Origin: Stieleria bergensis
GTDB taxonomy: Bacteria > Planctomycetota > Planctomycetia > Pirellulales > Pirellulaceae
Reading direction: 5' to 3'
Assembly (NCBI GenBank): GCA_007745635.1
Contig: CP036272.1
Span: forward strand, 1,841,900-1,905,899
Length of the DNA stretch: 64,000 bases
The notes under the pieces were generated by a model. It made no database searches. It saw nothing but the letters and a program-made list of their open reading frames with translations, and was not told the DNA's origin. How positions within the stretch are numbered: the first letter of the stretch is position 1; each line of letters starts with the position of its first letter. This document shows positions 42,099 to 51,559 of the stretch, one piece after another. The translations under genes and the position numbers were made by a program.

Positions 42099-43609
42099 AA
42101 CCGCTCCTCTCGTGGAGTCACGACGATGTCTGGCGGTTCAGCGATCTGAGGGTTGGATTCGAACAGCGGGCTCCGACCAAAGTTCGTCCGTGCGTTTCGC
42201 AGCTTGCGACGGTCCAGTAACTCGCCTTCGTACATGTCCATCATATTCAGGACCACTGTTTCCTTGATCGCGTCAACCTCTCCATCAATGTTGACGTGGA
42301 TCTGACCAATCTTCCATTGGTCACCCTCTTCGATTTGATAAATCAGATCGACGGCGTTTTGATCATCCAGCATCACTGTCTTGGGCTGGATGTCGGCGTA
42401 CATGAACCCGAGTTCACCGTAGCCATAGATAATTTCTTGAGTGTCAACATGCAGCACGCTGCCGTTGTACATGTCACCGGGCACGAGGGTCAAGCGACTG
42501 CGGATGGAGTCTTCAGTGATGTACCGGTTGCCGATGATTTGAATGCTGTTGATTTTAAAGCGAGGCCCTTCGTTGATCACAAACACGATTTCCATCCGCG
42601 ATCCATCATCACTGTATTTGGATCGATAGCCAGCGACGGCTGTTAGGTAGCCAAGGTTGTGATACGTGGACTCCAAGATCTGCACATCACCAGCAATCTT
42701 GTTGCGATCAGCGACGTTCATGGCGTTGATCGCGCCCGCGATCGGGCCACTGCTTTTGATCAGTTTTCCTAACCTGGCATTGCTTAGAATCGTGTTGCCG
42801 ATGAATTCAACTTTGCTAATCCGTACCAGCGGGCCTTCGTTGATGCGGAACATCACGATCCCTGGATCACCTTCCCAACCGACAAAGGAGACGATCGATA
42901 CTTGGGCGAAGCCCTTTTCACGATAAAAATCCAACAGACGGCGGCGGGCTGATTCGGTGGTGTATTCGCTGATCGGGTCGCCTTCGGCCAAGCCGGTGCG
43001 TCCGGCGATTTCTTTGTCATTGAGTCGCTGATTGCCGTGGAACACAATTTTGCTGATCAGTTTGCGTTCATGAACCTTGAAGGTCACGACGATACCGCGC
43101 TCGGTCTCTTGGGTGTCGAAGGTGACTTGATCAAAAGCCTTCATGCGATTGAGCCGGTGGATGTCACTCAGCAGGTCGTCACGACTGTAGAAACGCCCTT
43201 TGCGAGTCTGCAATGATTGCAGAACCTTGTTCGTGCTGACGGTGCGGTTGCCAATGACGCGTACGTCTAGCACAACCGTGTCACCCTGTTCACGAACGAT
43301 CGGTAGACCGCCGTCGTTGTGGATGTAGTCACTAAACTTGGCACGTTCGGCAGGCCCTTGTGGAGCACCTGCGTTCTGATTCATGCCACCCATTTGCGCG
43401 TTTGCCGAGTGGTTCCCGGCAGGCGAGTTGAGTGTTGCAAGGACCAAAACCACGATCCCCAGAAACAACGAGCGCGAAAGTGCTCGAAATTGGGCACCGG
43501 TCGTATTTTGGGCGAAAAGGGAGATTAAGCTCGGGTTCATAAGACGAAAGCAAGGTGTTTCGACGTGTTGATTCTGTCGCGGCCGACAACGTAATCGCCG
43601 GACGATCAT
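42095..43609 (-). CDS. Multi-POTRA periplasmic protein of a divided BamA system
   Basis: A 504-aa secreted protein made almost wholly of POTRA domains and lacking a barrel. A signal peptide (RSLFLGIVVLVLATLNSPAG) is followed by about five POTRA repeats: VLDVRVIGNRTVSTNKVLQSL, KLISKIVFHGNQRLNDKEI, VRISKVEFIGNTILSNARL, FKINSIQIIGNRYITEDSI, and WKIGQIHVNIDGEVDAIKE. This matches the five-POTRA layout of BamA. The protein ends with a short tail after the fifth domain and the barrel gene follows at once, overlapping by four bases. The two proteins presumably assemble to insert outer-membrane proteins. A shorter start at 43540 is possible. Confidence 0.86.
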   Translation of the reverse strand: MIVRRLRCRPRQNQHVETPCFRLMNPSLISLFAQNTTGAQFRALSRSLFLGIVVLVLATLNSPAGNHSANAQMGGMNQNAGAPQGPAERAKFSDYIHNDGGLPIVREQGDTVVLDVRVIGNRTVSTNKVLQSLQTRKGRFYSRDDLLSDIHRLNRMKAFDQVTFDTQETERGIVVTFKVHERKLISKIVFHGNQRLNDKEIAGRTGLAEGDPISEYTTESARRRLLDFYREKGFAQVSIVSFVGWEGDPGIVMFRINEGPLVRISKVEFIGNTILSNARLGKLIKSSGPIAGAINAMNVADRNKIAGDVQILESTYHNLGYLTAVAGYRSKYSDDGSRMEIVFVINEGPRFKINSIQIIGNRYITEDSIRSRLTLVPGDMYNGSVLHVDTQEIIYGYGELGFMYADIQPKTVMLDDQNAVDLIYQIEEGDQWKIGQIHVNIDGEVDAIKETVVLNMMDMYEGELLDRRKLRNARTNFGRSPLFESNPQIAEPPDIVVTPREERF

Positions 43610-43885
43610 TTACCTAAATACTGAGTCGCCGGATCAGTGCTTGGCTGAATGACAAGCCTGCTGGCATAGCCTTCTCCATGCTGGGGAAGCCGATTTGCCC
43701 CACCGGACAATGACTTGGCAGCCCCAAACCGAAGACTCAGGTCTGACTGTCGTACCAACGTGCTGGATGCCATAGCAAGGCAGATTAGCCTTTCCTGGGA
43801 TGGGAAAAGCCAACTAGATTTGTCAGAATGAGACGGTGTCCTGGTGCCCACCCGTGAAACTCGCCCTAACACTGCAGCATTGTCA

Positions 43886-44794
43886 ATGGATTCTGAGGTC
43901 CTCCTATTCACCAGTCCAAAAGCCGGGAGCGGTGCGGGACGCCAGGAAATCCCGCGTTTGCGCGAACGTCTGACGCAGGCTGGGATTGCTCATCAATGCC
44001 TTTCAGATCCCCAGGAACTGCGACAGAGGATTCAATCGTGCCGTCAACGCGATGTTTCACGGCCAACCGTGATCGCCGTCGGTGGCGATGGGACGATCTG
44101 CCTGGTCGCTGAAAATTCTGACGATCAAACCCCCTTGTTACCGATGCCCATGGGCACCGAAAACCTGCTGGCGCGATACTTGGGGCAGTCCAATCGAGCG
44201 GAAGATGTCATGCAAACGCTGCAGCATGGGCAGACTAGGCGGTTTGATGCTGGTCGCGCCAATGGCAAACTGTTCCTGATCATGGCCACGGTGGGCTTTG
44301 ATGCAGAAGTGGTGCGGCGCGTTCATCTGCGCCGCAAGGGGCACATTCAGAAGCTCAGTTATCTCAAGCCCATCTTGCAAACCATCAGCCGCTATCGCTT
44401 TCCAAAACTGCAGGTCACTCGATTTGATCGCGACGACACCGAGATCGATACCCAGCAAGTGGGTTGGGCAATGGTCTTTAATTTGCCCTGCTATGGTGGC
44501 GGATTGCGCGTCGCACCGCACGCCGTTGGCAACGATGGGCAGCTTGACTTGGTGACGTTTTCCTACGCTGGACTCGCCTCTTCGTTGGGCTACGTTGCGG
44601 CAGTTGCCGCTGGTGTTCATCGACGCTGGGCAGCCGTTGGGCAACACACGGTGGAGAAAGTCACCATCACCGCTGCCGGACGAGTTGCCTATGAACTGGA
44701 TGGTGATTACGCAGGTCGATTGCCGCTGACGATCGAGACCGTTCCACAGCGAGTCCTGTTGATGTCCAAATCTGCAGACGACAGTGTCGGTTGA
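43886..44794 (+). CDS. Diacylglycerol-kinase-family lipid kinase
   Basis: A 302-aa protein of the DAGK catalytic/YegS/sphingosine-kinase family. FTSPKAGSGAGRQEI is the first nucleotide loop, AVGGDGTICLVAE the GGDGT motif, LPMPMGTENLLARYLG replaces the usual P-x-G-T-x-N-D, and AYELDGDYAGRLPL is the C-terminal E-x-D-G-D region. Probable substrates are diacylglycerol or a similar lipid; not decided here. I chose the ATG at 43886, close to the conserved domain; a GTG at 43844 would add 14 residues. There is no Shine-Dalgarno before either. The gene is divergent from the POTRA gene, with 276 bp between them, and precedes the subtilase. Confidence 0.84.
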   Translation: MDSEVLLFTSPKAGSGAGRQEIPRLRERLTQAGIAHQCLSDPQELRQRIQSCRQRDVSRPTVIAVGGDGTICLVAENSDDQTPLLPMPMGTENLLARYLGQSNRAEDVMQTLQHGQTRRFDAGRANGKLFLIMATVGFDAEVVRRVHLRRKGHIQKLSYLKPILQTISRYRFPKLQVTRFDRDDTEIDTQQVGWAMVFNLPCYGGGLRVAPHAVGNDGQLDLVTFSYAGLASSLGYVAAVAAGVHRRWAAVGQHTVEKVTITAAGRVAYELDGDYAGRLPLTIETVPQRVLLMSKSADDSVG

Positions 44795-45124
44795 GGGTGC
44801 TCCCTCATTGAGGCGTTTTCCCATGCTGGAAGACCGCCTGAGGTGATTTCCTAACCTACATTGAAATTACCTTCATCGAACTTGTCGTTGCTTAGCCGGA
44901 AACTCTTATTCTCCGATGCTTTTTGTCGAATCGATCTCGATTCACTTGCTAAGCCGACCTTGATCGCAAACCTATCGATTGGAGGTACTTGCGATTGTTC
45001 TTGGCTTGATGTTCGTTGCTTGAAACCTTGCCTAACGAGTCGTTTTCATCGAACCATTGAATGCTGATTGAATTCAATCGCAAACATGTCTTCTCTTCTC
45101 GGCGATCTTGACCGGAGTCTAATC
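44795..45124. other. Gap of 330 bp before the subtilase
   Basis: No gene is supported. A short plus-strand frame at about 44861-45067 and in-frame extension at 45068 have poor starts. I see no clear promoter. Confidence 0.4.
45114..45117 (+). promoter_or_regulatory. Shine-Dalgarno deciding the subtilase start
   Basis: GGAG at 45114-45117 lies seven bases before the ATG at 45125; the earlier TTG at 45068 and ATG at 45086 lack such a site. Confidence 0.65.
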
Positions 45125-47080
45125 ATGTTGCGTGCATTACGAATTGAGACCATGGAGCAGCGTCGACTCCTGGCCGCTGATACGCTTGAACTCACCTCGT
45201 TGACTGAGCCCAGGCTGGTCGACGATTCTTCGTTCCTGCTCAGCCAGCCAACGCTCGCTGCGGAGGCGTCGTTTCAGGCTGCCGAGCATGTCGATGTCGG
45301 AGAGGTTGAAAAGAAGATTCGCATTCGTGGCCATGTTGAACCACATGACTCAGTGGACGTGTATCAGTTCAACTTGGAACGCGATGCGAAACTGCGTCTG
45401 CGCCTGCATCGCATGCAACGCAACTTAGATCTGGTGCTGACCGATACCGATGGCAACGTCATCGCTGAGTCGCACAACAGTCGGCGCAAACGTGAATTCA
45501 TTCGCTTGAACGTCGAAGCTGGCAGCTATCTGGCTTGGGTCGTTTCAACGACGCCCCGGTCATCACGCTATAAGCTGGAAATCTTTGCCAAGCTGAGCAA
45601 GGCACCCAGCAACGATGTTCCACCGGCAGATGTTCCACTGGCAGATGTTCCTCCGGCAGATGTTCCTCCGGCTGATGTTCCTCCGGCTGATGTTCCTCCG
45701 GCTGATGTTCCTCCGGCTGATGTTCCTCCGGCTGATGTTCCTCCGGCTGATGTTCCTCCGGCTGATGATCCTCCGGCTGATGTTCCTCCGGCTGATGATC
45801 CCAGTCCAAGTCCGTTGGCCGAGGTGGGACCTTACGGCGGTGCGGATGACTGGAACTTGAATCAGATTGGGGCACCTTCGGCTTGGGCGGCAGGCTACAC
45901 CGGCGAGGGAGTTCTGGTCGCTGTTTTGGACACTGGCGTCGATCTTGATCATCCCGACTTGGTGGACAACATTTTTGTCAACACCGGCGAGATCGCTGGC
46001 AACGGAATTGACGATGACGGCAATGGCTTCACGGACGATGTGCATGGATTTGATTTCGCTGACAATGACCCCAACCCAGCTGATCTCAATGGACATGGAT
46101 CTCACGTTGCCGGCACCATCGCCGCGATGCGAAACGGGGTCGGGCCAACCGGCGTGGCCTACGATGCTACGATTCTGCCAGTCAAAATTCTGGGTCAGGA
46201 TGGGACCGGAACAGCGTTTGGCATGGCCGCTGGCATTCACTATTCGGTGTCGATGGGAGCTCAAATCATCAACATCAGCGTTGGTGGAGGCTTTAATTCC
46301 ACGATTCAGTCAGCGATCTCGTACGCTCAGTCGCAAGGCGTCCTGATTGTTGCATCGGCTGGCAATAGCTACGCTGCTGTCCCTGATTATCCTGCTCAGT
46401 ACAGCCGCATGTTTGATAACGTGATCAGTGTGGGAGCTTATGACTCCAGCGTCACGATGGCTGATTTCAGTAATCAAGTTGGCGGCAGCGGCGCGGTCCA
46501 GGTCGATGCTCCAGGCGTCAATATCTACAGCACACTGACGCTTGATCAGCTGGGCTATGCAACGGGAACCTCGATGGCGTCTCCGCACGTCACCGGCCTG
46601 GCCGCACTCGCTCTCTCTGCCAATCCCAACCTCACCGGGCAGCAGCTGCGTGAGTTGATTGTTGCTGGCGTCAATGGGGTTGCCACGGGGTCGGATTCTC
46701 TGGGCAACGCCAGTGCCCTGCAGACGGTTGCCTATGCGGCCGCGGGTTACATCCCGTCCGAACAGGTCGCGATGACTGAATCGACCGCTCTCGCAACCGA
46801 TGGCGGCGTGACCGCCAGTTCAGTTGACGAGTTCCATACCCGTCGCCGAGGACGTGGTTTCGCGGCCGTTGAGCGGGCAGCGGAGAAACACTTCAGCAAG
46901 CTGGAAAATTGGTTGGATCGCGCCGTCGGTCGCAACGCATCCGCTTCGCACCATGCTCTTCACGATGACGTGTTTGGTGAGTTGCAATCCTTGACCGAAG
47001 CAGAGCGTTTTGCTGGCACGGATGACGGATTGGGGGCCATCGTGGATCAGCTGGTGGACGCCAAACGCCGTTTGCGATGA
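45125..47080 (+). CDS. Exported subtilisin-like serine protease with DVPPA repeat linker
   Basis: A 651-aa S8 peptidase. It begins MLRALRIETMEQRRLLAAD, the LE-x-R-x-LLAAD type leader seen on many large planctomycete surface proteins. A PPC-like pre-domain follows (residues about 60-150: IRGHVEPHDSVDVYQFNLE, SYLAWVVST). Next comes a linker of twelve DVPPA-type pentapeptides, then the catalytic domain: LDTGVDLDHPDL (Asp), NGHGSHVAGTIAA (His) and GTSMASPHVTGLAALA (Ser), with the oxyanion Asn region VASAGNSYAAVP. A charged C-terminal tail with RRRGRGFAAVERAAEK ends the protein. Expected to act at the cell surface. The frame opens at 45068 but the start chosen is supported by GGAG. Confidence 0.9.
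   Translation: MLRALRIETMEQRRLLAADTLELTSLTEPRLVDDSSFLLSQPTLAAEASFQAAEHVDVGEVEKKIRIRGHVEPHDSVDVYQFNLERDAKLRLRLHRMQRNLDLVLTDTDGNVIAESHNSRRKREFIRLNVEAGSYLAWVVSTTPRSSRYKLEIFAKLSKAPSNDVPPADVPLADVPPADVPPADVPPADVPPADVPPADVPPADVPPADVPPADDPPADVPPADDPSPSPLAEVGPYGGADDWNLNQIGAPSAWAAGYTGEGVLVAVLDTGVDLDHPDLVDNIFVNTGEIAGNGIDDDGNGFTDDVHGFDFADNDPNPADLNGHGSHVAGTIAAMRNGVGPTGVAYDATILPVKILGQDGTGTAFGMAAGIHYSVSMGAQIINISVGGGFNSTIQSAISYAQSQGVLIVASAGNSYAAVPDYPAQYSRMFDNVISVGAYDSSVTMADFSNQVGGSGAVQVDAPGVNIYSTLTLDQLGYATGTSMASPHVTGLAALALSANPNLTGQQLRELIVAGVNGVATGSDSLGNASALQTVAYAAAGYIPSEQVAMTESTALATDGGVTASSVDEFHTRRRGRGFAAVERAAEKHFSKLENWLDRAVGRNASASHHALHDDVFGELQSLTEAERFAGTDDGLGAIVDQLVDAKRRLR
45614..45793 (+). repeat. Twelve 15-bp in-frame repeats (DVPPA)
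   Basis: The unit GATGTTCCTCCGGCT is repeated twelve times over 180 bp, with two units at the start and one near the end slightly changed (Leu for Pro, or Asp for Val). Low divergence shows recent expansion. It encodes a stiff, proline-rich acidic spacer ahead of the protease domain. Confidence 0.95.
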
Positions 47081-47215
47081 TCGGAAGAATTTCTCCGGCG
47101 GCAGCCGGTGCTCTGGTCACGGCCAGCCACTGGTGGCTGGCTACTGATTCGGTTTCAGCTATGATGACAGCAACTCCTCGTTTGCCCTGCCCTCACCTGC
47201 TCTGCAGAGATCCCC

Positions 47216-48832
47216 ATGCTGGCCCGATTTGCTACACTTTGTCTCTTCTTGCTTGTCTCCCGCTGTGTGCCCGCTCAGCAAACCGCTCAGGCTGAATCAT
47301 CCGCGGCTGAACGACCGAACATTGTGGTGTTGTACACCGACGATCAGGCGTTTTTGACCACGCAGGTCACCGGCAATGCACAAGTTCAAACGCCGCACAT
47401 GGATGCGTTGGCGGCCGAAGGCGTCTTGTTCACTCATCATTACAATTCGACAGCCATCTGCATGGGCAGTCGAGCCTCTTTGATGACGGGCATGTACGAA
47501 TACAAAACCGGTTGCAATTTCTCGCACGGTCCGATGCGTCCCAAGACCTTTGCCAAGTCCTATCCCGTCTTGCTGCGGAACAACGGATATCGAACTGGCT
47601 TCGCGGGCAAGTTTGGTTTTGCGGTGACCAACGGCAAAAGCGAATCCGATCGCTCTTATCAAGTCTTGCCTGTCGATCAATTTGACAGCTGGGGCGGAGG
47701 TGTCGGGCAAACCAACTATAAAACCGCAGCCAACAAATACATTGCCAAGTATGCCGACAAGTATCCACACTCCAGTCGCGCGTACGGGGCCTTCGCACAA
47801 GACTTTATTCGCGAGTCCGTGGACGATAAGCGACCGTTTTGTTTAACGCTGTTTTTTAAGGCTCCCCACCGTCCCTTTACTCCCGACCCGTTTTTTGATT
47901 CGGTCTATCAGGACGTCGCCTTCAAACAGCCAGCCAATTACGGTCCTAAACATGGCAGCCATTTAGCCAAACAGTCTCGTCTGGGAAGACAGAACCTTTC
48001 GTTCTTTTACGACATGGGATTTGATCCACAGCATTACCAAGACACGATGCGCCGTTACCATCAATTGATTCATGGTGTCGATTATGCAGTCGGGATGTTG
48101 CGAGAGGAGCTTGCCAAGCAGGGGTTGGCGGAGAATACGATCATTATCCTGACAAGTGACAACGGATTCTTTTGTGGATCCCATGGGTTCGGCGGCAAGG
48201 TCTTGCCTTATCAAGAAGGCTCGCACGTGCCGTTAATCATTCTTGATCCTCGCAAAGGAGCCAACGGCCAGCGGTATCAGCACGTTACCGGGACAGTTGA
48301 TGTCGCGCCTACGGTGTTGGACTATGCCGGTGTCAAAACGCCTTCTGTGATGGATGGCGTCAGCCTGGTTGATGCCGTCTGCGATCCGGCGGCGACAGTG
48401 GCTCGTCAGACGATACCATTGTTTCAGGTTTGGGGATCGCCACTGACCTATTCCATGTCCGTGGTTGATCAACGCTACAAGTACATTTACTGGTGTTGCG
48501 GCGAACAGCTTGAACCGGCTGAGGAACTGTTTGACTTGCAGAACGATCCTCATGAAATGACCAACTTGGTTGATGATGATCAGCATCAAGCGATCCTGGA
48601 GACCATGCGTCAGCGATACGCCAGCCAGTTGAAGCACTGGCAGCAGAACGCGGTGAGCGATCGCAACTATCCATCGTTTGGAACGTTGCTCGATCCCAAC
48701 GTGCCCTGGGCACAGAAATCGGATCTGGTCAGCCCCGCTCAGTGGAAGAGCTATCTTTCACTGGTCAAAGCCTTGGGGGTGAAGCAAGAAGATGCTTTCA
48801 ACTACAACAAAGTGCTCAAGGCCGCGCACTAG
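47216..48832 (+). CDS. Secreted sulfatase with atypical CMGSR active-site motif, third of three
   Basis: A 538-aa sulfatase-family protein. The signal peptide is FATLCLFLLVSRCVPAQ. NIVVLYTDDQAF gives the metal-binding Asp pair, and AICMGSRASLMTG the active-site helix: C-M-G-S-R in place of the common C-x-P-S-R. The later motifs are present: GFAGKFGF instead of GKWHLG, FKAPHRPFTPDP and LTSDNGFFCGSHG. The Lys remains, but the usual GKWH His is replaced by Phe. Sulfatase-like proteins of this subgroup act on sulfated sugars; activity here is uncertain because of the two motif changes. It lies alone, 135 bp after the subtilase gene, and is convergent with the Aas-like gene. Confidence 0.85.
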   Translation: MLARFATLCLFLLVSRCVPAQQTAQAESSAAERPNIVVLYTDDQAFLTTQVTGNAQVQTPHMDALAAEGVLFTHHYNSTAICMGSRASLMTGMYEYKTGCNFSHGPMRPKTFAKSYPVLLRNNGYRTGFAGKFGFAVTNGKSESDRSYQVLPVDQFDSWGGGVGQTNYKTAANKYIAKYADKYPHSSRAYGAFAQDFIRESVDDKRPFCLTLFFKAPHRPFTPDPFFDSVYQDVAFKQPANYGPKHGSHLAKQSRLGRQNLSFFYDMGFDPQHYQDTMRRYHQLIHGVDYAVGMLREELAKQGLAENTIIILTSDNGFFCGSHGFGGKVLPYQEGSHVPLIILDPRKGANGQRYQHVTGTVDVAPTVLDYAGVKTPSVMDGVSLVDAVCDPAATVARQTIPLFQVWGSPLTYSMSVVDQRYKYIYWCCGEQLEPAEELFDLQNDPHEMTNLVDDDQHQAILETMRQRYASQLKHWQQNAVSDRNYPSFGTLLDPNVPWAQKSDLVSPAQWKSYLSLVKALGVKQEDAFNYNKVLKAAH

Positions 48833-48936
48833 CGGGCGGTTTGATTGCACATCAAGGTTCGCGCAATTCACCGCTTGCACGTTGTGGCGAATGGTTGGCC
48901 GGCGGTTTGGCCGGCTTCCACCGGCAGGCCAGCGGG

Positions 48937-51243
48937 TTAGGTCTGGAGCGATGCACCGGTGTCGGTGATCTCTAACGCTAGGTCCTTGGCACCTTTCAGG
49001 TCCAGTTTGCCTGTTCCCAGCAGTGGAATTGTGTCGACTTGATAAAACGCATCTCGGCCGGGAATGAACAAATTGGGCAGCCCAGCGTCTTTCAGGTCGG
49101 TGATGATCTCGTCGACGGTTTTGTCGATTTGTTGATGCAGCACAATCAATCGTTCGCCTTTCTTGCTGTCGGGCACTGCGGTGACGGCAACTGAAATCGC
49201 CGGTTGATCCTCGTCGCTTCCACCTTCTTCGGTGCCGATGGAATTGACGATCAGCTCCTCAACAGTGACATGTGGTACCATTTCACCGCCGATTTTGGAA
49301 AACCGACTGACGCGTCCGGTGATGTAGATGAATCCATCGAGATCGAGGTGAGCGATGTCACCGGTGGTGTACCAGCCGTCATGCAAGACTTGAGCTGTCT
49401 TTTCGGGATTGTTGGCGTAGCCAGCCATCACGTTTGGGCCTTTGATCAGCAGCATGCCGTCTTCACCACAGGGCATGTTTTGCCCCGTGTCTGGATCAAC
49501 GATTTTGGCGCTGACTCCCGGCAAAGGCTGTCCGACGCTGCCTTCACGGCGATCATCATGGTGAATGGCCGTGGATCGGGAGATCGGAATGTTGACCGAA
49601 ACCAAGGGGCTGAGTTCTGTTGTCCCGTAGCCTTCTACCGGGCGAACGCCAAACCGTTTCTCGAAGGCATCGAAGAGGTCGGCGGGCATTTTTTCGGCGC
49701 CGACGATGCAGATATCCAGCTTGTCGAACTGCTTGGGTTCGATGCGGCGAATGTAACCTCGAACAAACGTTGGTGTGCCTAGGATCACGGTGACGCCGTA
49801 CTTTTCGGAGAGCTTGCCAATCTGTCGCGCGTCCAGCGGGTTGAAGTGGTAAATGCTCTTTGTCCCCAATGCCTGGGCGGTCCACAGCGTGACGGTGTAG
49901 CCAAAGGAATGAAAGAACGGCAGGATGCCCAGGATGACATCGTCGTCTCTGAGTGTGACGGCTCGATTAATCGCTTCGACATTGTGGCTGATGTTTGCAT
50001 GTGTCAGCTGCACGCCCTTGGGCATGCCGGTTGAACCGCTGGTGAAAATCACGGTCAGAAGATCGTCGGGTTGAATCTTTCCCAGCCCCAGGATGGCTGA
50101 CAAGATTCCCATTGGCAGCAGCATCGCCATCATGAAACCGATCAGCTTGTCAGTGAGCGTGATTTTGTCTTTCAGCGATTCGAGTTCAATGACTTCCGCA
50201 TCGATCTCCAGATCAATCTTCTCCATGAACCGCTTGCTGCTGATCACATGGCGAATGTTCATCTCTTTGATGCAGTGATTGATCACCGGACTACTGACGG
50301 TGTAATTCAGGTTTGCCGTGACACGTTTGTCCAGAGCCATGGCGACGTTGGTCAGGACACCCGCGGCGCTTGGTGGTAGAAAGACACCCACATTGGTTTC
50401 GTCATTGTCCAAGCATTCTCGACGCAAGGCGCGACGCAAGATCAGTGTTCGCATCAAAGCCGAGCGACCGGTGAGCTCGGTCCCCGAGGAATCTGCGACG
50501 CGAACTCTGGAGCCGCTCTTGCGCCAGGACTTGATGACGGCCAGTGGTAGGTTGTCGTACTCACCGCGCTGTTCGATGGCTGATTCCGCATGCAATTGAC
50601 TGACAGACCCCCGAATTGCATCCAAGGGAATGTCATTGGGCAAGGGTTTGCCGATATGCAAGGTCAGTGTGCGGCGGAATTTGCGTGGCCATTTCAGAAA
50701 GAAATTGCCTCCGGAAAAGCTAAAGATGCTGCCCCACAGTCCTTCCAGGTGCATGGGGATGATCGGCGCTTCGGTGCCTTTGAGGATCTTCTGCATGCCA
50801 GCGCGGAAACCTTGCAATTGGCCGTTCCGCGACAAGGAGCCTTCCGGGAAAACTCCAATCACGTCGCCTTCGTTGAGGCCTTCGCGAGCCGTCCGTAGTG
50901 CCTTGCCGATCGACTTTGGTCGAGCGTACATGAAAATGGTGTCAAAGGCTCGGCCTAAGTAGCTGCCAAGACGGCTTTCAAAGTTACTCGCATCGACCAA
51001 GAAGCGCACATTGCGCGGCAGCATCCACAGGATCACGATGCCGTCAATCCACGAAATGTGATTGCTGATCACCAGGCAGCCACCCTCTTTGGGAAGGTTT
51101 TCTAATCCAATGATCCGTTTGCGATAAAACAGCGCCAGCGCGGGGCGGAACAAGCCACGCACGAAACGACGCGGGGAAACGATCGCAATCACGACGAGTG
51201 CGAGGATGATCAGCACGACGGCTATGCCGATGTATAGGCCCAT
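48937..51243 (-). CDS. Aas-like acyltransferase / acyl-activating enzyme fusion
   Basis: A 768-aa membrane protein resembling bifunctional 2-acylglycerophosphoethanolamine acyltransferase/acyl-ACP synthetase. An N-terminal transmembrane helix (GLYIGIAVVLIILALVVIAIV) leads to a PlsC domain: NHISWIDG (H-x4-D), FPEGSLSRNGQLQGFRAG, and IPMHLEGLWGS. From about residue 215 an AMP-binding domain follows: VIFTSGSTGMPKGVQLTH, GYGTTELSP, YTTGDIAHLDLDGFIYITGR, with the C-terminal Lys in LGTGKLDLKGAK. I chose the ATG at 51243 since AAGGA lies about eight bases upstream and the helix begins directly; an upstream ATG adds 15 polar residues. Likely recycles lysophospholipid or incorporates exogenous fatty acids. 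Confidence 0.88.
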   Translation of the reverse strand: MGLYIGIAVVLIILALVVIAIVSPRRFVRGLFRPALALFYRKRIIGLENLPKEGGCLVISNHISWIDGIVILWMLPRNVRFLVDASNFESRLGSYLGRAFDTIFMYARPKSIGKALRTAREGLNEGDVIGVFPEGSLSRNGQLQGFRAGMQKILKGTEAPIIPMHLEGLWGSIFSFSGGNFFLKWPRKFRRTLTLHIGKPLPNDIPLDAIRGSVSQLHAESAIEQRGEYDNLPLAVIKSWRKSGSRVRVADSSGTELTGRSALMRTLILRRALRRECLDNDETNVGVFLPPSAAGVLTNVAMALDKRVTANLNYTVSSPVINHCIKEMNIRHVISSKRFMEKIDLEIDAEVIELESLKDKITLTDKLIGFMMAMLLPMGILSAILGLGKIQPDDLLTVIFTSGSTGMPKGVQLTHANISHNVEAINRAVTLRDDDVILGILPFFHSFGYTVTLWTAQALGTKSIYHFNPLDARQIGKLSEKYGVTVILGTPTFVRGYIRRIEPKQFDKLDICIVGAEKMPADLFDAFEKRFGVRPVEGYGTTELSPLVSVNIPISRSTAIHHDDRREGSVGQPLPGVSAKIVDPDTGQNMPCGEDGMLLIKGPNVMAGYANNPEKTAQVLHDGWYTTGDIAHLDLDGFIYITGRVSRFSKIGGEMVPHVTVEELIVNSIGTEEGGSDEDQPAISVAVTAVPDSKKGERLIVLHQQIDKTVDEIITDLKDAGLPNLFIPGRDAFYQVDTIPLLGTGKLDLKGAKDLALEITDTGASLQT

Positions 51244-51502
51244 CTGGGTGTCCTTGAAGTCAGGGATCGAAGCTGTGCAGTAGGACAATTGTAGCGAAAG
51301 TTACTGGCTTATCGGTTTGACTGCTCGGTGACCAGAGTGGATTGCCCGTCCTGCCAGCGCTTTCATTGGTTCTGTGGAGTACAAGAGCCCGCGGATTGGC
51401 TGGTAAAGCGCCAATTTGTTGGCGGGGGGGCGAACAACCTGACCGAACGCTCTTGATCGTCAGCCTGGCAGCTTGAGCAGCGTTTGGAAATGGTTCGCGC
51501 AA

Positions 51503-51538
51503 CTGGCGTTAAACCTCAAGCTGGCGGTAAACCTCAAG
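51503..51538. repeat. 18-bp tandem duplication
   Basis: CTGGCGTTAAACCTCAAG (51503-51520) and CTGGCGGTAAACCTCAAG (51521-51538) differ by one base. They lie between the acyltransferase start and the helicase stop. Confidence 0.85.
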
Positions 51539-51559
51539 CAGCAGTGGAGCCAGTCCCCT

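Noticed and set aside
44793-44806. Terminator after the lipid kinase gene
   Set aside because: The GAGGG/CCCTC hairpin is only 5 bp, overlaps the stop codon and has no T-run.
45563-46264. A minus-strand frame with RNISR repeats
   Set aside because: The repeats are the antisense reading of the DVPPA units in the subtilase gene.
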